From assembly GCF_014212125.1 (NCBI RefSeq), contig NZ_JACJVP010000014.1:1-41318 (forward strand): a stretch of 41,318 nt of DNA, in the 5' to 3' direction. Made by a program: the position numbers and the translations under genes. A model generated the notes under the pieces. It saw nothing but the letters and a program-made list of their open reading frames with translations, was not told the origin of the DNA and did no database searches. Shown here one piece after another: positions 15,868 through 24,016 of the stretch. This stretch comes from Cohnella nanjingensis (GTDB lineage Bacteria > Bacillota > Bacilli > Paenibacillales > Paenibacillaceae). Each line of letters starts with the position of its first letter. Within the stretch, counting starts at the first letter, position 1.

Positions 15868-16460
15868 TTCTTATCCATTTTACCTGATTCGAGCCTGCCA
15901 TCATACAGTTGCTTGTACTTTTTATGATAAAAGAGCACGCGCTGTACATAATGCCGGGTCTCCCCGTAAGGAATGTCGCGCAGCGTCTCTTCCTTGCCGT
16001 CCCAAGTTTTGCGTTCGAGCCACTGCCGGACTTTGCCCGGTCCCGCGTTGTAGGCTGCGAGCGTCTGAACGAGATCTCCTTTGAACTGCCGTTGGAGCTC
16101 CCTTACATACCACGTCCCAAGCCGGATGCCGGCATCCGCCCGCTCTCCCGCCTGTTGCACCGTCAACCCGTTGAAGTCGTCTTGCTTCAGGATCCAATCC
16201 GCCGTATCCGGCATGATCTGCATGATGCCGATGGCCCCTTTGGGCGAAACCGCTTGCGCCTTGAAATTCGATTCGACCCGGATGATCGCCGCGATCAGCA
16301 GCGGATCGACTTGATAGTGATCTGCGCTCCGATGAATCTCTTCCTCGTAGGAGATCGGGTAGATCATCCTGCCGATCCAGTCCGACCGGATGAAGAGAAC
16401 GGCCAGCACGATGAGCAGCAGCGCCAGGAACCAGCGTTTGCGTCTGGGCCGCCGTTTCAT
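15861..16460 (-). CDS. Membrane-anchored lytic transglycosylase (Slt domain)
   Basis: This enzyme cleaves the MurNAc-GlcNAc bond of peptidoglycan, forming 1,6-anhydro ends. The 199-aa protein starts with a very basic segment and one membrane helix (about 9-27), leaving the catalytic domain outside. The SLT motifs are IIRVESNF with catalytic Glu63, GIMQIMPDTA (78-87) and AAYNAGPGKV (135-144). Its start ATG overlaps the coaE stop by 4 nt, indicating translational coupling. The gene order coaE-transglycosylase fits the conserved polA-mutM-ytaF-coaE block of sporulating bacilli. The convergent SASP gene shares the terminator. Confidence 0.93.
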   Translation of the reverse strand: MKRRPRRKRWFLALLLIVLAVLFIRSDWIGRMIYPISYEEEIHRSADHYQVDPLLIAAIIRVESNFKAQAVSPKGAIGIMQIMPDTADWILKQDDFNGLTVQQAGERADAGIRLGTWYVRELQRQFKGDLVQTLAAYNAGPGKVRQWLERKTWDGKEETLRDIPYGETRHYVQRVLFYHKKYKQLYDGRLESGKMDKKP

Positions 16461-17053
16461 CGGAGCCCCTTTTCCAGGCAGAAACGTTCCACTTGCTTCG
16501 CCGTCTCATCGAGTCCCGAACGGTTGTCGATGACGTAGTCGGCGCGCCTTCTTTTCTCTTCGATGTCCATCTGGGCGGAGAGCCGCTTGTCCGCTTCTTC
16601 CGCGGTCAGCCCGTCTCTCGCCATTAAACGCTGCAACTGAATATCACGCGGGACATATACGACCATGATCCCTTCATACAGCGCTTCTAGTCCCGATTCG
16701 TACAGCAGAGGAATATCCGCGACGACGAGCCGATCCGGTCGTTCGCGCTCCAACGCCTCGACCCGCTCCCGCATCACGGCCCGAATAGCGGGATGCGTGA
16801 TCGCTTCCAATTCCTTGCGTTTGGCCGCATCCGCGAAGACGATCCGTCCCAGCTTGCGACGATCGAGCGTCCCGTCTTCCAGCAGGACCTCCGGCCCAAA
16901 ATGAGCCGCGATCTGTGCCAAAGGGGCTTGTCCGGGTTCGACAATTTCCCGGGCAATTCGATCCGCATCTACAAGGGCCGCCCCCCGCTCGACAAGCAAG
17001 CGGGCGACGGTGCTCTTGCCGGTGGCGATCCCCCCGGTCAATCCGATGTTCAA
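16457..17053 (-). CDS. coaE: Dephospho-CoA kinase
   Basis: CoaE phosphorylates the 3'-hydroxyl of dephospho-CoA, the final step of coenzyme A synthesis. The 198-aa protein begins MNIGLTGGIATGKST, with the P-loop at residues 7-15. It continues with LVDADRIAREIVEPG (about 33-47) and ITHPAIRAVM, and ends with a conserved basic lid and YVIDNRSG. The start is TTG 17053, with an AGAGGTGG ribosome site a few nt upstream. An alternative ATG is not available. It lies 24 nt downstream of ytaF and overlaps the transglycosylase start by 4 nt. Confidence 0.95.
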   Translation of the reverse strand: MNIGLTGGIATGKSTVARLLVERGAALVDADRIAREIVEPGQAPLAQIAAHFGPEVLLEDGTLDRRKLGRIVFADAAKRKELEAITHPAIRAVMRERVEALERERPDRLVVADIPLLYESGLEALYEGIMVVYVPRDIQLQRLMARDGLTAEEADKRLSAQMDIEEKRRRADYVIDNRSGLDETAKQVERFCLEKGLR

Positions 17054-17077
17054 AAGGCCACCTCTTCTCTACATCCG

Positions 17078-17764
17078 CTATAACAATTTGAATATGCCCA
17101 TGAGGACCAGAATAATACCGGGCAGCACGGTAAGGCGATGGACCCATCGCATGCCCGCAACCAGGAATCCGACCCGCATCCCCGCCCACAGGAACGTCCC
17201 GCTGGCGGCAGCGATGAGGATGGCGGTCGGCGCCGGGGGAAATCCCACGAGCGCCGCGCCGATACCGGCCCCGAAGGCGTCCAGCGACAGCGCGAGTCCG
17301 AGCAGGAACGCCTCCCCCGCCGTGATGATGCCCGATCGGTCGACGTCGGCGGCGGACGGCGTCCGCAAAATCTGAATAATGATGCCTAGACGGCGAATCT
17401 CGAGCGTCAATACGGCTGCCCTGCCGTGCGGGGAGGAAGCGTCTTCCTCTCCTTTGCCGGCCTTACGCTCGGCGCTGTCGGCTTCTCCATGGCGGTTGCG
17501 CGCGAACTGGATGAGCGCCCAGATGCCGATGCCGATCAAGATCGCCGCGCCGATCGCCTTGGCGCCTTCAGGCGACATCCACCGCGCAATGAAGACGCCG
17601 ACCAGCATAGCGACCAGGATGACAATCCCGGAGCAGCTCGCGATGATGGCGGCCGAGACGAGCGGAATCCGGATCTTGCGCAGGCCGTAAGTGATGCCGA
17701 CGCCGAATCCGTCCAAGCTTACCGCGAACGCGAGGATCAACAATGATGCCAAATGTGCCAGCAT
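17078..17764 (-). CDS. ytaF: Sporulation membrane protein YtaF
   Basis: YtaF is a polytopic membrane protein of the MntP-like fold, with about six helices. The 228-aa sequence shows the internal duplication of this fold: SLDGFGVGITYGLR near the N-terminus and SLDAFGAGIGAALVG in the second half. Both have the Asp thought to contribute to ion handling in relatives. A charged cytoplasmic loop (about 88-115) separates the halves. AGGGGGA precedes the ATG. It lies between mutM and coaE exactly as in Bacillus. Its molecular substrate is not established. Confidence 0.9.
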   Translation of the reverse strand: MLAHLASLLILAFAVSLDGFGVGITYGLRKIRIPLVSAAIIASCSGIVILVAMLVGVFIARWMSPEGAKAIGAAILIGIGIWALIQFARNRHGEADSAERKAGKGEEDASSPHGRAAVLTLEIRRLGIIIQILRTPSAADVDRSGIITAGEAFLLGLALSLDAFGAGIGAALVGFPPAPTAILIAAASGTFLWAGMRVGFLVAGMRWVHRLTVLPGIILVLMGIFKLL

Positions 17765-17865
17765 TTCCGTTCCCCCTGCACGATGAAACGATGCCGACCG
17801 CCCGACTAGGGGATATCGACTCCGTTCATCCTATGCATGGAGAAGGGCGAATGCCCCGGATATCT

Positions 17866-18813
17866 TCATTCCGCCGACGCGTCGCCGTCGAGACGTCGCT
17901 TGACGGCGTTCTTCCCTCGGCCGCCTTGTCCGTACCGCTTCGAAGCCGCCGCGCTGGCCGAACTAGCGGGCTGGCTCGCGCCGCGCGGTGGCTTCTGGCA
18001 GCGCAGGCAGGCATGCGTGCCGCGGCCTCCTACGACCGTCTTCACGATCGGCTGTCCGCATTGCTCGCATGGCTCGCCCGTGCGGCCGTAAGCTTTGAGC
18101 CGGTGCTGGAACATCCCCATCTCGCCCTGTCCATTGACGTAGGACTTGATGGAGGAGCCTCCGGCATCGACCGCCGAGGCCAGCGTCGCCACGATCGCGG
18201 CATGCAGCCGGTCCTTGTCGGCACGCGAGAGCGCGTCGGCCGACCGCTCCGGATGAATGCCTGCCGCATATAACGCCTCGTCCACATATATATTCCCCAA
18301 GCCGACGATTATTTCTTGATTCAGGAGCAGCGGCTTGATCTTCGTCGTGCGCTTTCCGAGCGCCTGGCGGAACGCCTCCGGCGTGAACCCTTCACCCAGC
18401 GGCTCAAGGCCCAGCTTCTTCAGCGGAGGAGCGGCGAATTCCTCGCCCGGCGCGAACAAGTGCATCGTGCCGAACTGCCGGACGTCCGTATACCGGAGCT
18501 CCGTCCCGTCGGTGAAGCGGAAGATGACATGGGTATGTTTGTCCAAAGGCTCTCCTTCGCGATGGAGTCCGTATCTTCCTTCCATGCGCAAGTGCGACAC
18601 CAGCACGAGCCCGTCCATGACGAGCCGCAAAAACTTGCCTCTCCGCTCTACCGACGTGAACGTCCGGCCTTCCAGCATGGCGGCAAAGGCAGGCGGATCG
18701 TCCGGCCGCTGCAATATTCTCGGCAAGCGCACGGTCACTTCGCTGATCGTCTTGCCGACGATCAGCTCCTGAAGCGTTCGCCGAACCGTCTCGACCTCCG
18801 GCAATTCCGGCAT
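17866..18813 (-). CDS. mutM: Formamidopyrimidine-DNA glycosylase, with C-terminal extension
   Basis: MutM excises 8-oxoguanine and formamidopyrimidines and nicks the abasic site. Mature Pro2 is the nucleophile, next to Glu3 (MPELPEVETVRR). The helix-two-turn-helix segment with QEIIVGLGNIYVDEALYAAG and the C-terminal zinc finger CEQC...CLRC are intact. AGAGGTGA precedes the ATG. Normal MutM ends right after the zinc finger, at about residue 274. This one continues for 41 residues rich in Ala, Ser, Gly and Lys/Arg (KRYGQGGRGKNAVKRR). That low-complexity basic tail is probably disordered and could add nonspecific DNA contact. This is an inference. Confidence 0.95.
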   Translation of the reverse strand: MPELPEVETVRRTLQELIVGKTISEVTVRLPRILQRPDDPPAFAAMLEGRTFTSVERRGKFLRLVMDGLVLVSHLRMEGRYGLHREGEPLDKHTHVIFRFTDGTELRYTDVRQFGTMHLFAPGEEFAAPPLKKLGLEPLGEGFTPEAFRQALGKRTTKIKPLLLNQEIIVGLGNIYVDEALYAAGIHPERSADALSRADKDRLHAAIVATLASAVDAGGSSIKSYVNGQGEMGMFQHRLKAYGRTGEPCEQCGQPIVKTVVGGRGTHACLRCQKPPRGASQPASSASAAASKRYGQGGRGKNAVKRRLDGDASAE

Positions 18814-18857
18814 CGCTGTTCACCTCTTCTCTAGTTGGAAATGCATATCGCAAGGTC

Positions 18858-19048
18858 CTTGTCGACTGTGCGCGTAAAAGGAGGATACATCGTCTGAACG
18901 ATTTATCTACCTTGCGTGCGTAAAGGGATGGTGCATCGTCTGAACGATCTATCTGCCTTGCATACGTAAAGGGATGGTGCATCGTCTGATCGATTTATCT
19001 GCCTTGCGTGCGTATAGGGATGGTGCATCGTCTGAACGACCCATTCGC
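18858..19048. repeat. 46-bp tandem repeat, four units
   Basis: Units begin near 18858, 18911, 18957 and 19003. The core GGGATGGTGCATCGTCTGA recurs at 18925, 18971 and 19017 (exactly 46 bp apart), with a diverged first copy. Each contains the palindrome ATCGT-CTGA-ACGAT or a variant. There is no coding frame. It occupies the mutM end of the 958-nt polA-mutM gap. Confidence 0.85.
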
Positions 19049-19149
19049 CTTCATAGTTGCATGATACGTTCATTCCGCCCTTTACGAAGCTTTTGGACGA
19101 CCTAGATGAACTTGTGATTGGGCCCGTTCCGAAGCTTTGGGAAGACGAT

Positions 19150-19745
19150 TAGCTGCATTTGTACAACTTATTCTGCCCTAAGTGGGCATTTTGGAAGATT
19201 TAGTTGCATTTATACATCTTATTCGGCCGTTTCTCGCGTTTTGGCGGAAATACCGCAAAATAAGATGTACGTTTACAACTAATTGAAGCAAAACGGCCCG
19301 GATAGGCGAAATAAGTTGTACTTTTGCAGCATATTGGCATAAATCCGCCCAATCAGGCGAAATAAGTTGTACTTTTGCAGCATATTGGCATAAATCCGCC
19401 CAGTCAGGCGAATGAAGCCGTAGCTTTTGCAGCATATTGGCATAGATCCGCCCTGTCAGGCGAATTGAAGCCGTAGCTTTTGCAGCATATTGGCATAAAT
19501 CCGCCCAGTCAGACGAATGAAGCCGTAACTTTTGCATCATATTGGCATAAATCCATTACCCAGTCAGGCGAATGAAGCCGCACTTTTGCAGCATATTGGC
19601 ATAAATCCGCCCAGTCAGGCGAATGAAGCCGTAACTTTTGCAGCATATCGGCATAAATCCGCCCAGTCAGGCGCATGAAGCCGTAACTTTTGCAACATAT
19701 TGGCATAAATCCGCCCAGTCAGACGAATGAAGCCGTATTTTTGCA
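19150..19745. repeat. About 52-bp minisatellite between polA and mutM
   Basis: From about 19320 to 19745 a 51-54 bp unit repeats eight to nine times. TTGGCATAAATCC-like cores occur at 19334, 19385, 19437, 19490, 19542, 19596, 19648 and 19700. The period is not a multiple of three and drifts, so open frames across it are not real. The left flank (19150-19320) carries diverged relatives with TGTACAACTTATTCTGCC-type motifs, similar to the hairpin at 41275. Units abut without spacers, so this is not CRISPR. Confidence 0.88.
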
Positions 19746-19771
19746 ACGGGTTGGGGTGGACAATCCCCCCC

Positions 19772-22477
19772 TTACTTCGCCTCGTACCAGTTGACGCCCG
19801 CGCTCACTTCGGCGAGCAGCGGCACGTCCAGCTGCAGCGCCTTGGACATCACGTCCGGCACCAGCTCGCGCATCGTGTCGAGCTCCTCCGGCGGCACCTC
19901 GAACACGAGCTCATCGTGTACCTGCAGCAGCATGCGGCTCTTCAGCCCGCGCTCGCGGAGCGCCTCGTCCATGCGCACCATCGCGAGCTTGATGACGTCG
20001 GCGGCCGTACCCTGGATCGGCGTGTTCATCGCCGTCCGCTCGGCGAACGAGCGCAGGTTGAAGTTCGAGGAGCGAATGTCCGGCAGATAGCGCCGGCGCT
20101 CCAGCAGCGTCTTGACGTAGCCGTCCCGCTTCGCCTGGTCCACGATATCGTCCATATAGCGGCGCACGCCCGGGAAGGCGTTGAAGTATTGTTCGATGAA
20201 CGCGGCGGCTTCCTTCCGCGTGATGTGCAGGTTCTGCGACAGCCCGTAATCGCTGATGCCGTAGACGATGCCGAAGTTGACCGCCTTGGCCTGGCGCCGC
20301 ATGTTGCCGTCCACCTGGTCGGCGGATACGCCGAACACGTCCATGGCCGTCTTCGTATGGACGTCCATCTCCTGGCGGAACGCTTCCTTCAGCCCTTCGT
20401 CGCCCGAGATATGCGCGAGCACGCGCAGCTCGATCTGCGAGTAGTCCGCCGCCAGGATGCGCCAGCCCGGCTCCGAAGGCACGAACGCCTTGCGGATCTG
20501 CCGGCCCTCCTCCATCCGGATCGGGATGTTCTGCAGGTTCGGGAACTGGCTGCTCAGCCGCCCCGTCGCCGCGATCGTCTGCCGGTAAAACGTGTGGATC
20601 TTGCCGTCCTCGGGACGGATCTCCTTCAGCAGCCCTTCGATATAGGTCGATTGAAGCTTCGTCAATTGGCGATAATGAAGAATGAGCCGCACGATCTCAT
20701 GGTAGGGCTCGAGCTTCTCGAGCACTTCCGCGTCGGTCGAGTAGCCGGTCTTCGTCTTCTTGACGACGGGCAGGGCGAGCTTCTCGAACAGCACGTCGCC
20801 GAGCTGCTTCGTCGAGCCGATATTGAACTCGAAGCCCGCGAGCCGGTAGATCTCCGCGGTCGTCTGCTCGATGCGTCCCTGGAACTCCTTGCCCAGCTCT
20901 TCGAGCGCGCTCGCCTCTACGACGATCCCCTGCTTCTCCATGCCGGCCAGGATGACGGCCAGCGGCTGCTCCAGCTCGTAGTAGAGCCGCCGCATTCCCG
21001 CGTCTTCCAGCGCCTCCGCGAGCGGACCCGCGAGCCGTCGGACCGCATCCGCCTTGGCCGCCAGATGCGCGGCCAGCGCCTCCTCGTCCGGCACGCGGAA
21101 CTTCGCGCCCTTGCCGTAGACGGCCTCGTCCGGCTGCACGCCGGACAGTCCGTAACGGGACAGCAGTCCCGTCAGCGACGGATCGGCCTCCGTCGGATCG
21201 AGCAGATAGGCGGCCAGCTGCACGCAGAACGTCTGGCCCCGCAGCTCCACGCCGCTGCGCGCGAGCACGAGCTCCGAGCGGTGCAGATCATAGCCGCGCT
21301 TCTCGGCGTCCGCGTCCGCCAGCCACGCTCTCAACGGCCCCGCATCCGGCTCGCCAAGCCGCGCGTAAGGCACGACGAATACTTGCTCGCCGCTGACGAC
21401 CGCCAGTCCGATCCCTTCGGTCTGATGCGGATTGTCTCCGTTCGCCTCGACGAGCAGCGCTTCCGCCGCCGGCAGCGCGTCAGCCAGCGCGGCCCACTCG
21501 TCCGCTCCGCGCACGAGTACCGCTTCATAGACAGGCGCGGCGGCGCCGGTCTCCGCGTCGTCTCCGGCGACGCTGCCGGACAGATCCAGCCGTTCGATGA
21601 GCGATTTGAACTCCAGCTTCCGCAGCGCGGCGGCCAGCGCGGACGCGTCGTAGCCCCGCCAAGCCAAGTCCGTCCATTGCTGCTCGAGCGGCACTTCACG
21701 GAAGATGGTCGCCAGCTCCTTGCTCATCCGCGCGGAGTCCTCATGGCCGCGGACGTTCTCTCCGAGCTTGCCCTTGATCTCGCCGCCGTGCGCCAGCACT
21801 TCTTCGACGGTGCCGTATTCGGCCAGTAGCTTCAGCGCGGTTTTCTCTCCCACGCCGGGAATGCCGGGGATATTGTCCGACGAATCGCCCATGAGCCCCT
21901 TTAAGTCCACGATCTGGGCAGGCGTCAGCCCGTACTTCTCCGCGATCTCTTCCGGCGCGTAGCGCTCCGTCTCGCTCACGCCCTTGCGGGTTAGCAGCAC
22001 GGTGACTTGATCCGACGCGAGCTGGAGCATGTCCTTGTCGCCCGAGACGACGACGGCCGTCTGACCTTGCTCCTCCGCCCGCCGCGTCAACGTGCCGATG
22101 ATATCGTCCGCCTCGTAGCCCGGAAGCTCGAACTGCGGCACCGAGAACGCCCGGAGCAGCTCCTTCAGCAGCGGGAACTGTTCGGACAGCTCCGGCGGCG
22201 TCTTCTGGCGTCCGCCCTTGTACTCCGCGTAGCCTTCGTGGCGGAACACCGTCTTGCCCGCGTCGAACGCCACCAGCAGGTGCGACGGCTTCTCCTCTTC
22301 CAGTACCTTCAGCAGCATCGTCGTGAAGCCGAACACCGCATTGGTGTGCATGCCGCTGCTGTTCGTCAGCGGCGGCATCGCGTAGAATGCGCGATTAATG
22401 ATGCTGTTGCCGTCGATGAGCAGCAGCTTGTCCGTTCCGCTCTCGCTTGCGTTCGCAATCGTCTTTTCGTTGGCCAT
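19772..22477 (-). CDS. polA: DNA polymerase I
   Basis: PolA fills gaps during repair and removes Okazaki-fragment primers. The 901-aa protein has the 5'-3' exonuclease at about 15-310 (LLLIDGNSIINRAFYA, LPGYEADDIIGTL, GDSSDNIPGIPGVGEKTA), then a vestigial 3'-5' exonuclease domain (about 320-490). The polymerase domain carries motif A DYSQIELRVLAHISG (from 678), motif B RRQAKAVNFGIVYG (from about 727) and motif C QVHDELVFE (852-860). The DxE proofreading motif is absent (VEANGD in its place), as in Bacillus-type enzymes, so it probably lacks proofreading. GGTGG lies about 10 nt before the ATG. It heads the polA-mutM-ytaF-coaE block but is separated from mutM by a repeat-filled gap. Confidence 0.96.
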   Translation of the reverse strand: MANEKTIANASESGTDKLLLIDGNSIINRAFYAMPPLTNSSGMHTNAVFGFTTMLLKVLEEEKPSHLLVAFDAGKTVFRHEGYAEYKGGRQKTPPELSEQFPLLKELLRAFSVPQFELPGYEADDIIGTLTRRAEEQGQTAVVVSGDKDMLQLASDQVTVLLTRKGVSETERYAPEEIAEKYGLTPAQIVDLKGLMGDSSDNIPGIPGVGEKTALKLLAEYGTVEEVLAHGGEIKGKLGENVRGHEDSARMSKELATIFREVPLEQQWTDLAWRGYDASALAAALRKLEFKSLIERLDLSGSVAGDDAETGAAAPVYEAVLVRGADEWAALADALPAAEALLVEANGDNPHQTEGIGLAVVSGEQVFVVPYARLGEPDAGPLRAWLADADAEKRGYDLHRSELVLARSGVELRGQTFCVQLAAYLLDPTEADPSLTGLLSRYGLSGVQPDEAVYGKGAKFRVPDEEALAAHLAAKADAVRRLAGPLAEALEDAGMRRLYYELEQPLAVILAGMEKQGIVVEASALEELGKEFQGRIEQTTAEIYRLAGFEFNIGSTKQLGDVLFEKLALPVVKKTKTGYSTDAEVLEKLEPYHEIVRLILHYRQLTKLQSTYIEGLLKEIRPEDGKIHTFYRQTIAATGRLSSQFPNLQNIPIRMEEGRQIRKAFVPSEPGWRILAADYSQIELRVLAHISGDEGLKEAFRQEMDVHTKTAMDVFGVSADQVDGNMRRQAKAVNFGIVYGISDYGLSQNLHITRKEAAAFIEQYFNAFPGVRRYMDDIVDQAKRDGYVKTLLERRRYLPDIRSSNFNLRSFAERTAMNTPIQGTAADVIKLAMVRMDEALRERGLKSRMLLQVHDELVFEVPPEELDTMRELVPDVMSKALQLDVPLLAEVSAGVNWYEAK

Positions 22478-22697
22478 CGTTATCGATCCACCCCATCCGG
22501 CAGCTTCTTATAGTTAGAAACATCATAACATATCCCCGCCCGCCGAGGCGACGCCTGCCGGCAACACCCGGTATTTCCCTGGACCGCTTGGGGCGCCTGC
22601 GGACGAATCTCGGCGATATTAGGACGACAGAAGCGGAACCTTTGTCCCCTTTTCGCGTTCAAACCTAGAGGATCGTTGGATGGAAAGGAAGATTCGG

Positions 22698-23180
22698 ATG
22701 AGAAAAGCGCTTTACGTCTTTATCGGCATCATGATCGGCACCGTCATCAGCTTCGGCATTGGCGCCAGCCGAGGAAAATTCGACAGCTTGATCGGCAAAG
22801 GGGTTCAGAGCGAACGGGAGCTGTTGTACGGCGGCGAGACCGTCGGCACCGCGGTCGTCATCGACGGCACGACCTATGCGCCGCTGCGGGCGCTGGGGGA
22901 ACGCCTCGGGCTGAAGATCGACTTCGGCATTGATCAAGTCGTCATGGATGCGGTGAACCTGACGCTCGAAAGGCCGAAAAGTCTGACGCCGGACAAAGTC
23001 GAGGCCAACATCGCCATGCTGTCGCAGCGGCTGAACGAGCTGCTGAGCGAGATGGACGGGGGAACCGTCAGCAAGTCCCAGCAAATGAACCTGGCAAACG
23101 TGCGATTGTACCTCGCCATGTACGAGAAGTGGAAGCTGGAGCTTCAGGGCGTGCCGTCCGCCACGGTATCCTCGTCGTAA
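22698..23180 (+). CDS. Membrane-anchored protein with stalk (copper amine oxidase N-like) motif
   Basis: ATG 22698 is preferred (GGAAAGGAAG 6 nt upstream). An in-frame ATG at 22680 is possible. The 160-aa product has a short basic start and one hydrophobic segment (about 4-22), then an extracytoplasmic part. GTAVVIDGTTYAPLRALGERLG is the half-repeat typical of the copper amine oxidase N-terminal domain, here likely a structural wall-associated module and not an enzyme. The rest is helical, with MLSQRLNELLSEMDGG and an acidic-basic mix, and a Ser-rich end. It is divergent from polA and upstream of the two-component genes. Function unknown. Confidence 0.8.
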   Translation: MRKALYVFIGIMIGTVISFGIGASRGKFDSLIGKGVQSERELLYGGETVGTAVVIDGTTYAPLRALGERLGLKIDFGIDQVVMDAVNLTLERPKSLTPDKVEANIAMLSQRLNELLSEMDGGTVSKSQQMNLANVRLYLAMYEKWKLELQGVPSATVSSS

Positions 23181-23226
23181 TATTAAGGAGATCTTAAGCC
23201 CTTCCGCAAATGGGTTATGCTATATT
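23181..23226 (+). promoter_or_regulatory. Promoter of the VanRS-like system with 11-bp direct repeat
   Basis: TTAAG occurs at 23183-23187 and 23194-23198, exactly 11 bp apart, as expected for dimer binding by an OmpR-family regulator. CTTAAG at 23193-23198 sits as a -35 17 nt before TATGCT (23216-23221). TTAAG-GAGAT-CTTAA is also palindromic. Autoregulation is an inference. Confidence 0.45.
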
Positions 23227-23295
23227 GGCCTTGACGGCGGAGGCTTCGCACCCGACCGGAGAACTTATGGAACTGTCCCGAATCAGGAGGTACCG

Positions 23296-23997
23296 ATGTC
23301 CGCAAGAGAGACGATCCTGCTCGTCGACGACGAGCGAGAAATTGTGAAGCTAATGGAGATCTACTTCAAGAACGAAGGCTATCGGCTCTTGCAAGCCTCC
23401 GACGGCCTGGAAGCGTTGGAGCTGCTGCAGGCGAACGAAGTGGACCTCATCATCCTGGACGTCATGATGCCCCGCATGGACGGGATCGAGGCGTGCATGC
23501 GCATCCGCGAGGCGCGCGACACCCCGATCATCATGCTGTCGGCGAAGAGCCAGGATATCGACAAGATCGCCGGCCTCAGCATCGGCGCCGACGACTATGT
23601 CACCAAGCCGTTCAACCCGCTGGAGCTGATGGCGCGCGTGAAGTCTCAGCTTCGCCGCTACAAGCGGTTCGGCAATCGCCCGATCGAGACCCGCGACGAG
23701 ATTCAGATCGACGATCTCGTCATTAATTTCGCCACGCATACCGTTACCGTAGACCAGCAGGAAGTAAAGCTCACCCCCCGCGAATTCGCCATCCTGAAGC
23801 TCCTGGCCGTCAACCGCGGCATCGTGCTCAGCATGGACAAGATCTATGAAGAGGTGTGGAACGAGCCGTTCATGGAGTCGAAGAATACGGTCATGGTCCA
23901 TATCCGCAAGATCCGCGAGAAGATCGAACGAGATCCCCAGCATCCGCGCTACATCAAGACGGTATGGGGCATCGGCTACAAGATGGAACCAAACTGA
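23296..23997 (+). CDS. OmpR/VanR-type response regulator
   Basis: The 233-aa protein has a receiver with phospho-acceptor Asp55 (ILDVMMPRMDG), the DDE acidic pocket at 11-13, Ser82 and Lys104 (DDYVTKPFNP). A winged-helix domain follows over about 135-232 (LTPREFAILKLLAVNRG, then NTVMVHIRKIREKIE and VWGIGYKM). The pattern SAKSQDIDKIAGLSIGADDYV is VanR-like. AGGAGG lies 5 nt before the ATG. The kinase gene follows after 19 nt. It would bind 11-bp-spaced direct repeats as a dimer. Such repeats lie before this gene and before the downstream glycosyltransferase cassette. Confidence 0.92.
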   Translation: MSARETILLVDDEREIVKLMEIYFKNEGYRLLQASDGLEALELLQANEVDLIILDVMMPRMDGIEACMRIREARDTPIIMLSAKSQDIDKIAGLSIGADDYVTKPFNPLELMARVKSQLRRYKRFGNRPIETRDEIQIDDLVINFATHTVTVDQQEVKLTPREFAILKLLAVNRGIVLSMDKIYEEVWNEPFMESKNTVMVHIRKIREKIERDPQHPRYIKTVWGIGYKMEPN

Positions 23998-24016
23998 AGG
24001 GACGGAGGGCGTCCGC

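Noticed and set aside
19178..19706. Minus-strand frames in the 52-bp array, and the idea of a CRISPR array
   Set aside because: The period drifts between 51 and 54 bp, so no frame is kept. Units abut without unique spacers, and no cas genes are present.
19727..21829. 700-codon open frame antisense to polA
   Set aside because: It lies wholly opposite the well-supported polA and its composition (Arg, Leu, His, Gln rich) is that of a GC-rich shadow frame. No ribosome site.
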